Source of the DNA: Auricularia sp. M13
Lineage: Eukaryota; Basidiomycota; Agaricomycetes; Auriculariales; Auriculariaceae
DNA length: 64,000 nt
Direction of reading: 5' to 3'
Assembly: GCA_037042915.1 (NCBI GenBank)
Contig: CM073199.1
Location: 3,812,946-3,876,945, forward strand
In this document: piece after piece, positions 55,201-64,000 of the stretch
Layout: every line of letters begins with the position of its first letter
How positions within the stretch are numbered: position 1 is the first letter of the stretch
Position numbers and translations under genes: made by a program
Notes under the pieces: model-generated
What the model was told of the DNA's origin: nothing
The model's input: only the letters and a program-made list of their open reading frames with translations
Database searches by the model: none

Positions 55201-58200
55201 TCCCGTTTGCTTCCTGAGCGCCATCGACTGCACTTACCATCAAAATCCCGTGCCGGAGGCCTTCCCTCCGGAGGCAGGATATCGATCTTCTCGTCCCGTG
55301 ACTTCAGGGGCAGAACTGAGCGCTGCACGGAGGTCCATCGTTTGGACTTACCATCACGGCAGGCTGATGGGAAGCTTCCCATCAGTGCCCCTTCCCATCA
55401 GCTGCACTTCCCGTCGCCGTTTGCGACCCCGGCTGGGCCCGGATACCCGGACACCCATATATGTCCGGGGAGCTCTCGCCGAGGTCTACGCGATGGTACC
55501 CTTCACAAAGCTGTGCGCTGTCATGGCAACGAGCAATTTCCGCCGATGCGACAAAATCCGAAATGGGCGACCGCAGACCCTGCCGAGGTCACCTTCCGGA
55601 GCCTTCCCTGCGCGTCAGACGTCGATCCGATGGACGGTGTCAGAATACGAACTCTGCCGATCGAGTTTTGACTGCGCTGCGCAGTGCCGAAGGCGGAACA
55701 TGAGACTCGTGGGACCAAGTCGGAGACATCCACATATGACCTGAGAGCTGCCGACCGTGGCGATCCGATGCAAACGATGCCTGGGATCTGCAGGGACCGT
55801 GTCCGGATCCGATCGCACTCTGCTGCAGGATCTGCGCATGCCGAAGCGAGTCTCGCTTCGTCCCTGGCGCTCGTCGAGGCCTGAAACTTCTCTGCGCACC
55901 ATGTCGGGACACTGGGGGCTCAAATCCAGGGAAAAGACACAAAATCGCAGAATCAGAAGCCCGCCGACGCTGTCGGACTGGCCTCGATTTGGGGGTTTGG
56001 GGCGCCGGGATCGGGAGCTCGTCGGAACCCTGCCGATCGCCTGTGCTTGGCTGGCAGGAGGCAAATGGACTCTGCATATAGTCCGAGCATCCTCGACCTT
56101 TCGCCGGGCGAAAGGAAGTCCCACTCGACGGGGGCTGAATACGTTCTTCCGACTTGGTTTCGTCAGCTAAGCCGATTGGAAGCGTGCCCGTCTTTCTCGG
56201 CGATCGTGATGCCGCATGTCTGATCTGCGACGAGGAAAATTCCAGCTCCCCGGAACAGTTTCAACCGTGCGAATCGGTGCACCGGTCGTGCCGCTGCGAG
56301 TCGGCCGACGTCCCAGAACCTCTTACTATGTCGCCCGGCTTGATACCATCAATCCCGTTTGCTTCCTGAGCGCCATCGACTGCACTTACCATCAAAATCC
56401 CGTGCCGGAGGCCTTCCCTCCGGAGGCAGGATATCGATCTTCTCGTCCCGTGACTTCAGGGGCAGAACTGAGCGCTGCACGGAGGTCCATCGTTTGGACT
56501 TACCATCACGGCAGGCTGATGGGAAGCTTCCCATCAGTGCCCCTTCCCATCAGCTGCACTTCCCGTCGCCGTTTGCGACCCCGGCTGGGCCCGGATACCC
56601 GGACACCCATATATGTCCGGGGAGCTCTCGCCGAGGTCTACGCGATGGTACCCTTCACAAAGCTGTGCGCTGTCATGGCAACGAGCAATTTCCGCCGATG
56701 CGACAAAATCCGAAATGGGCGACCGCAGACCCTGCCGAGGTCACCTTCCGGAGCCTTCCCTGCGCGTCAGACGTCGATCCGATGGACGGTGTCAGAATAC
56801 GAACTCTGCCGATCGAGTTTTGACTGCGCTGCGCAGTGCCGAAGGCGGAACATGAGACTCGTGGGACCAAGTCGGAGACATCCACATATGACCTGAGAGC
56901 TGCCGACCGTGGCGATCCGATGCAAACGATGCCTGGGATCTGCAGGGACCGTGTCCGGATCCGATCGCACTCTGCTGCAGGATCTGCGCATGCCGAAGCG
57001 AGTCTCGCTTCGTCCCTGGCGCTCGTCGAGGCCTGAAACTTCTCTGCGCACCATGTCGGGACACTGGGGGCTCAAATCCAGGGGAAAAGACACAAAATCG
57101 CAGAATCAGAAGCCCGCCGACGCTGTCGGACTGGCCTCGATTTGGGGGTTTGGGGCGCCGGGATCGGGAGCTCGTCGGAACCCTGCCGATCGCCTGTGCT
57201 TGGCTGGCAGGAGGCAAATGGACTCTGCATATAGTCCGAGCATCCTCGACCTTTCGCCGGGCGAAAGGAAGTCCCACTCGACGGGGGCTGAATACGTTCT
57301 TCCGACTTGGTTTCGTCAGCTAAGCCGATTGGAAGCGTGCCCGTCTTTCTCGGCGATCGTGATGCCGCATGTCTGATCTGCGACGAGGAAAATTCCAGCT
57401 CCCGGAACAGTTTCAACCGTGCGAATCGGTGCACCGGTCGTGCCGCTGCGAGTCGGCCGACGTCCCAGAACCTCTTACTATGTCGCCCGGCTTGATACCA
57501 TCAATCCCGTTTGCTTCCTGAGCGCCATCGACTGCACTTACCATCAAAATCCCGTGCCGGAGGCCTTCCCTCCGGAGGCAGGATATCGATCTTCTCGTCC
57601 CGTGACTTCAGGGGCAGAACTGAGCGCTGCACGGAGGTCCATCGTTTGGACTTACCATCACGGCAGGCTGATGGGAAGCTTCCCATCAGTGCCCCTTCCC
57701 ATCAGCTGCACTTCCCGTCGCCGTTTGCGACCCCGGCTGGGCCCGGATACCCGGACACCCATATATGTCCGGGGAGCTCTCGCCGAGGTCTACGCGATGG
57801 TACCCTTCACAAAGCTGTGCGCTGTCATGGCAACGAGCAATTTCCGCCGATGCGACAAAATCCGAAATGGGCGACCGCAGACCCTGCCGAGGTCACCTTC
57901 CGGAGCCTTCCCTGCGCGTCAGACGTCGATCCGATGGACGGTGTCAGAATACGAACTCTGCCGATCGAGTTTTGACTGCGCTGCGCAGTGCCGAAGGCGG
58001 AACATGAGACTCGTGGGACCAAGTCGGAGACATCCACATATGACCTGAGAGCTGCCGACCGTGGCGATCCGATGCAAACGATGCCTGGGATCTGCAGGGA
58101 CCGTGTCCGGATCCGATCGCACTCTGCTGCAGGATCTGCGCATGCCGAAGCGAGTCTCGCTTCGTCCCTGGCGCTCGTCGAGGCCTGAAACTTCTCTGCG

Positions 58201-61200
58201 CACCATGTCGGGACACTGGGGGCTCAAATCCAGGGGAAAAGACACAAAATCGCAGAATCAGAAGCCCGCCGACGCTGTCGGACTGGCCTCGATTTGGGGG
58301 TTTGGGGCGCCGGGATCGGGAGCTCGTCGGAACCCTGCCGATCGCCTGTGCTTGGCTGGCAGGAGGCAAATGGACTCTGCATATAGTCCGAGCATCCTCG
58401 ACCTTTCGCCGGGCGAAAGGAAGTCCCACTCGACGGGGCTGAATACGTTCTTCCGACTTGGTTTCGTCAGCTAAGCCGATTGGAAGCGTGCCCGTCTTTC
58501 TCGGCGATCGTGATGCCGCATGTCTGATCTGCGACGAGGAAAATTCCAGCTCCCGGAACAGTTTCAACCGTGCGAATCGGTGCACCGGTCGTGCCGCTGC
58601 GAGTCGGCCGACGTCCCAGAACCTCTTACTATGTCGCCCGGCTTGATACCATCAATCCCGTTTGCTTCCTGAGCGCCATCGACTGCACTTACCATCAAAA
58701 TCCCGTGCCGGAGGCCTTCCCTCCGGAGGCAGGATATCGATCTTCTCGTCCCGTGACTTCAGGGGCAGAACTGAGCGCTGCACGGAGGTCCATCGTTTGG
58801 ACTTACCATCACGGCAGGCTGATGGGAAGCTTCCCATCAGTGCCCCTTCCCATCAGCTGCACTTCCCGTCGCCGTTTGCGACCCCGGCTGGGCCCGGATA
58901 CCCGGACACCCATATATGTCCGGGGAGCTCTCGCCGATTCTACGCGATGGTACCCTTCACAAAGCTGTGCGCTGTCATGGCAACGAGCAATTTCCGCCGA
59001 TGCGACAAAATCCGAAATGGGCGACCGCAGACCCTGCCGAGGTCACCTTCCGGAGCCTTCCCTGCGCGTCAGACGTCGATCCGATGGACGGTGTCAGAAT
59101 ACGAACTCTGCCGATCGAGTTTTGACTGCGCTGCGCAGTGCCGAAGGCGGAACATGAGACTCGTGGGACCAAGTCGGAGACATCCACATATGACCTGAGA
59201 GCTGCCGACCGTGGCGATCCGATGCAAACGATGCCTGGGATCTGCAGGGACCGTGTCCGGATCCGATCGCACTCTGCTGCAGGATCTGCGCATGCCGAAG
59301 CGAGTCTCGCTTCGTCCCTGGCGCTCGTCGAGGCCTGAAACTTCTCTGCGCACCATGTCGGGACACTGGGGGCTCAAATCCAGGGGAAAAGACACAAAAT
59401 CGCAGAATCAGAAGCCCGCCGACGCTGTCGGACTGGCCTCGATTTGGGGGTTTGGGGCGCCGGGATCGGGAGCTCGTCGGAACCCTGCCGATCGCCTGTG
59501 CTTGGCTGGCAGGAGGCAAATGGACTCTGCATATAGTCCGAGCATCCTCGACCTTTCGCCGGGCGAAAGGAAGTCCCACTCGACGGGGCTGAATACGTTC
59601 TTCCGACTTGGTTTCGTCAGCTAAGCCGATTGGAAGCGTGCCCGTCTTTCTCGGCGATCGTGATGCCGCATGTCTGATCTGCGACGAGGAAAATTCCAGC
59701 TCCCGGAACAGTTTCAACCGTGCGAATCGGTGCACCGGTCGTGCCGCTGCGAGTCGGCCGACGTCCCAGAACCTCTTACTATGTCGCCCGGCTTGATACC
59801 ATCAATCCCGTTTGCTTCCTGAGCGCCATCGACTGCACTTACCATCAAAATCCCGTGCCGGAGGCCTTCCCTCCGGAGGCAGGATATCGATCTTCTCGTC
59901 CCGTGACTTCAGGGGCAGAACTGAGCGCTGCACGGAGGTCCATCGTTTGGACTTACCATCACGGCAGGCTGATGGGAAGCTTCCCATCAGTGCCCCTTCC
60001 CATCAGCTGCACTTCCCGTCGCCGTTTGCGACCCCGGCTGGGCCCGGATACCCGGACACCCATATATGTCCGGGGAGCTCTCGCCGAGGTCTACGCGATG
60101 GTACCCTTCACAAAGCTGTGCGCTGTCATGGCAACGAGCAATTTCCGCCGATGCGACAAAATCCGAAATGGGCGACCGCAGACCCTGCCGAGGTCACCTT
60201 CCGGAGCCTTCCCTGCGCGTCAGACGTCGATCCGATGGACGGTGTCAGAATACGAACTCTGCCGATCGAGTTTTGACTGCGCTGCGCAGTGCCGAAGGCG
60301 GAACATGAGACTCGTGGGACCAAGTCGGAGACATCCACATATGACCTGAGAGCTGCCGACCGTGGCGATCCGATGCAAACGATGCCTGGGATCTGCAGGG
60401 ACCGTGTCCGGATCCGATCGCACTCTGCTGCAGGATCTGCGCATGCCGAAGCGAGTCTCGCTTCGTCCCTGGCGCTCGTCGAGGCCTGAAACTTCTCTGC
60501 GCACCATGTCGGGACACTGGGGGCTCAAATCCAGGGGAAAAGACACAAAATCGCAGAATCAGAAGCCCGCCGACGCTGTCGGACTGGCCTCGATTTGGGG
60601 GTTTGGGGGCGCCGGGATCGGGAGCTCGTCGGAACCCTGCCGATCGCCTGTGCTTGGCTGGCAGGAGGCAAATGGACTCTGCATATAGTCCGAGCATCCT
60701 CGACCTTTCGCCGGGCGAAAGGAAGTCCCACTCGACGGGGGCTGAATACGTTCTTCCGACTTGGTTTCGTCAGCTAAGCCGATTGGAAGCGTGCCCGTCT
60801 TTCTCGGCGATCGTGATGCCGCATGTCTGATCTGCGACGAGGAAAATTCCAGCTCCCGGAACAGTTTCAACCGTGCGAATCGGTGCACCGGTCGTGCCGC
60901 TGCGAGTCGGCCGACGTCCCAGAACCTCTTACTATGTCGCCCGGCTTGATACCATCAATCCCGTTTGCTTCCTGAGCGCCATCGACTGCACTTACCATCA
61001 AAATCCCGTGCCGGAGGCCTTCCCTCCGGAGGCAGGATATCGATCTTCTCGTCCCGTGACTTCAGGGGCAGAACTGAGCGCTGCACGGAGGTCCATCGTT
61101 TGGACTTACCATCACGGCAGGCTGATGGGAAGCTTCCCATCAGTGCCCCTTCCCATCAGCTGCACTTCCCGTCGCCGTTTGCGACCCCGGCTGGGCCCGG

Positions 61201-64000
61201 ATACCCGGACACCCATATATGTCCGGGAGCTCTCGCCGAGGTCTACGCGATGGTACCCTTCACAAAGCTGTGCGCTGTCATGGCAACGAGCAATTTCCGC
61301 CGATGCGACAAAATCCGAAATGGGCGACCGCAGACCCTGCCGAGGTCACCTTCCGGAGCCTTCCCTGCGCGTCAGACGTCGATCCGATGGACGGTGTCAG
61401 AATACGAACTCTGCCGATCGAGTTTTGACTGCGCTGCGCAGTGCCGAAGGCGGAACATGAGACTCGTGGGACCAAGTCGGAGACATCCACATATGACCTG
61501 AGAGCTGCCGACCGTGGCGATCCGATGCAAACGATGCCTGGGATCTGCAGGGACCGTGTCCGGATCCGATCGCACTCTGCTGCAGGATCTGCGCATGCCG
61601 AAGCGAGTCTCGCTTCGTCCCTGGCGCTCGTCGAGGCCTGAAACTTCTCTGCGCACCATGTCGGGACACTGGGGGCTCAAATCCAGGGAAAAGACACAAA
61701 ATCGCAGAATCAGAAGCCCGCCGACGCTGTCGGACTGGCCTCGATTTGGGGGTTTGGGGGCGCCGGGATCGGGAGCTCGTCGGAACCCTGCCGATCGCCT
61801 GTGCTTGGCTGGCAGGAGGCAAATGGACTCTGCATATAGTCCGAGCATCCTCGACCTTTCGCCGGGCGAAAGGAAGTCCCACTCGACGGGGCTGAATACG
61901 TTCTTCCGACTTGGTTTCGTCAGCTAAGCCGATTGGAGCGTGCCCGTCTTTCTCGGCGATCGTGATGCCGCATGTCTGATCTGCGACGAGGAAAATTCCA
62001 GCTCCCCGGAACAGTTTCAACCGTGCGAATCGGTGCACCGGTCGTGCCGCTGCGAGTCGGCCGACGTCCCAGAACCTCTTACTATGTCGCCCGGCTTGAT
62101 ACCATCAATCCCGTTTGCTTCCTGAGCGCCATCGACTGCACTTACCATCAAAATCCCGTGCCGGAGGCCTTCCCTCCGGAGGCAGGATATCGATCTTCTC
62201 GTCCCGTGACTTCAGGGGCAGAACTGAGCGCTGCACGGAGGTCCATCGTTTGGACTTACCATCACGGCAGGCTGATGGGAAGCTTCCCATCAGTGCCCCT
62301 TCCCATCAGCTGCACTTCCCGTCGCCGTTTGCGACCCGGCTGGGCCGGATACCCGGACACCCATATATGTCCGGGGAGCTCTCGCCGAGGTCTACGCGAT
62401 GGTACCCTTCACAAAGCTGTGCGCTGTCATGGCAACGAGCAATTTCCGCCGATGCGACAAAATCCGAAATGGGCGACCGCAGACCCTGCCGAGGTCACCT
62501 TCCGGAGCCTTCCCTGCGCGTCAGACGTCGATCCGATGGACGGTGTCAGAATACGAACTCTGCCGATCGAGTTTTGACTGCGCTGCGCAGTGCCGAAGGC
62601 GGAACATGAGACTCGTGGGACCAAGTCGGAGACATCCACATATGACCTGAGAGCTGCCGACCGTGGCGATCCGATGCAAACGATGCCTGGGATCTGCAGG
62701 GACCGTGTCCGGATCCGATCGCACTCTGCTGCAGGATCTGCGCATGCCGAAGCGAGTCTCGCTTCGTCCCTGGCGCTCGTCGAGGCCTGAAACTTCTCTG
62801 CGCACCATGTCGGGACACTGGGGGCTCAAATCCAGGGAAAAGACACAAAATCGCAGAATCAGAAGCCCGCCGACGCTGTCGGACTGGCCTCGATTTGGGG
62901 GTTTGGGGGCGCCGGGATCGGGAGCTCGTCGGAACCCTGCCGATCGCCTGTGCTTGGCTGGCAGGAGGCAAATGGACTCTGCATATAGTCCGAGCATCCT
63001 CGACCTTTCGCCGGGCGAAAGGAAGTCCCACTCGACGGGGGCTGAATACGTTCTTCCGACTTGGTTTCGTCAGCTAAGCCGATTGGAAGCGTGCCCGTCT
63101 TTCTCGGCGATCGTGATGCCGCATGTCTGATCTGCGACGAGGAAAATTCCAGCTCCCGGAACAGTTTCAACCGTGCGAATCGGTGCACCGGTCGTGCCGC
63201 TGCGAGTCGGCCGACGTCCCAGAACCTCTTACTATGTCGCCCGGCTTGATACCATCAATCCCGTTTGCTTCCTGAGCGCCATCGACTGCACTTACCATCA
63301 AAATCCCGTGCCGGAGGCCTTCCCTCCGGAGGCAGGATATCGATCTTCTCGTCCCGTGACTTCAGGGGCAGAACTGAGCGCTGCACGGAGGTCCATCGTT
63401 TGGACTTACCATCACGGCAGGCTGATGGGAAGCTTCCCATCAGTGCCCCTTCCCATCAGCTGCACTTCCCGTCGCCGTTTGCGACCCCGGCTGGGCCCGG
63501 ATACCCGGACACCCATATATGTCCGGGGAGCTCTCGCCGAGGTCTACGCGATGGTACCCTTCACAAAGCTGTGCGCTGTCATGGCAACGAGCAATTTCCG
63601 CCGATGCGACAAAATCCGAAATGGGCGACCGCAGACCCTGCCGAGGTCACCTTCCGGAGCCTTCCCTGCGCGTCAGACGTCGATCCGATGGACGGTGTCA
63701 GAATACGAACTCTGCCGATCGAGTTTTGACTGCGCTGCGCAGTGCCGAAGGCGGAACATGAGACTCGTGGGACCAAGTCGGAGACATCCACATATGACCT
63801 GAGAGCTGCCGACCGTGGCGATCCGATGCAAACGATGCCTGGGATCTGCAGGGACCGTGTCCGGATCCGATCGCACTCTGCTGCAGGATCTGCGCATGCC
63901 GAAGCGAGTCTCGCTTCGTCCCTGGCGCTCGTCGAGGCCTGAAACTTCTCTGCGCACCATGTCGGGACACTGGGGGCTCAAATCCAGGGGAAAAGACACA

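Larger units (their letters stand above)
43951..64000 (+). repeat. Satellite array: 17 complete 1.15-kb units plus a partial unit
   Basis: Head-to-tail array in a single orientation with no interruption, running off the window end. Taking the unit start as CCCATATATGTCCGG, units begin at 43951, 45083, 46235, 47387, 48541, 49695, 50847, 52000, 53151, 54303, 55454, 56606, 57758, 58909, 60059, 61212, 62360 and 63512 (the last partial, 489 bp). Lengths are 1,148-1,154 bp, except the first (1,132, with a 20-bp internal deletion). Differences between units are few and mostly one-base changes in C or G runs. The unit is about 60% GC. No rRNA, tRNA or known transposon signature was seen. Frames of 60-226 codons occur, but those present in all units start at GTG, and the longest ATG frame (226 codons, for example 48151-48831) exists only in units whose C run is four long. 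Confidence 0.97.

Noticed and set aside
43951-64000. Repeated open frames of 60-226 codons in every satellite unit as a tandem gene family
   Set aside because: Frames present in all units begin with GTG, several frames and both strands are open at once, and one-base run changes break the longest ones. No domain is recognisable.
43951-64000. rDNA spacer, 5S rRNA or tRNA array
   Set aside because: No 5S, 5.8S, 18S, 28S or tRNA-like segment was found in the unit. A tRNA B-box-like CTCAAATCC near 45548 has no matching A box or T-run terminator.
43951-64000. CRISPR or telomere repeats
   Set aside because: The organism is eukaryotic, units are 1.15 kb with no spacers, and no TTAGGG runs occur.

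Overview
The window is nuclear DNA of a filamentous basidiomycete, most likely an Agaricomycete. Genes are broken by many 45-65 nt GT-AG introns. Coding DNA is GC-rich. The families present are typical of mushrooms: CE16-type GDSL esterases, F-box/LRR-like paralogues, a kinase-like protein of the expanded Agaricomycete type, a Zn(II)2Cys6 regulator, a hAT transposon and a TOR kinase. No prokaryotic features, rRNA, tRNA or CRISPR were seen.

Layout. 1-1.6 kb: a poly-Gln coiled-coil protein gene. 1.64-6.48 kb: a complete hAT element (1645-6467) with 23-bp terminal inverted repeats, a perfect 8-bp target-site duplication and an apparently intact multi-exon transposase. 7.0-12.9 kb: two paralogous secreted SGNH/GDSL esterases pointing at each other, with a broken LRR-like gene and two doubtful small ORFs between them. 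14.4-15.1 kb: a single-pass membrane protein. 15.6-19.3 kb: a kinase-like gene and an F-box gene in tail-to-tail arrangement, with 19 bp between their stop codons. 19.83-28.86 kb (minus): a full-length but divergent TOR kinase (HEAT, FAT, FRB, PIKK catalytic domain, FATC). 28.9-32.1 kb: no convincing gene. 32.16-33.84 kb: a second F-box gene, clearly paralogous to the first, including its short 5' exon. 33.8-35.7 kb: unassigned, possibly decayed coding sequence. 35.7-36.6 kb: a small Zn(II)2Cys6 factor. 37-43.9 kb: a gene-poor, very GC-rich stretch built partly of old, degenerate duplications.

The last 20 kb (43951 to the window end) is one uninterrupted head-to-tail tandem array: 17 complete units of about 1,152 bp plus a 489-bp partial unit, nearly identical to each other and continuing past the window. 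The unit has no open frame that survives in all copies with an ATG. It does hold at least seven perfect short inverted repeats, a G-quadruplex-type motif and a clustered CTT[A/C]CCATCA motif. This satellite is the most unusual object here. The single-copy genes (TOR, esterases, F-box, Zn2Cys6) are not an operon or pathway; their proximity looks like ordinary fungal gene order next to a repeat-rich, possibly heterochromatic, domain.

All gene models were made by eye from splice signals and family knowledge. Exon edges in the hAT, kinase-like and TOR genes are approximate unless stated.
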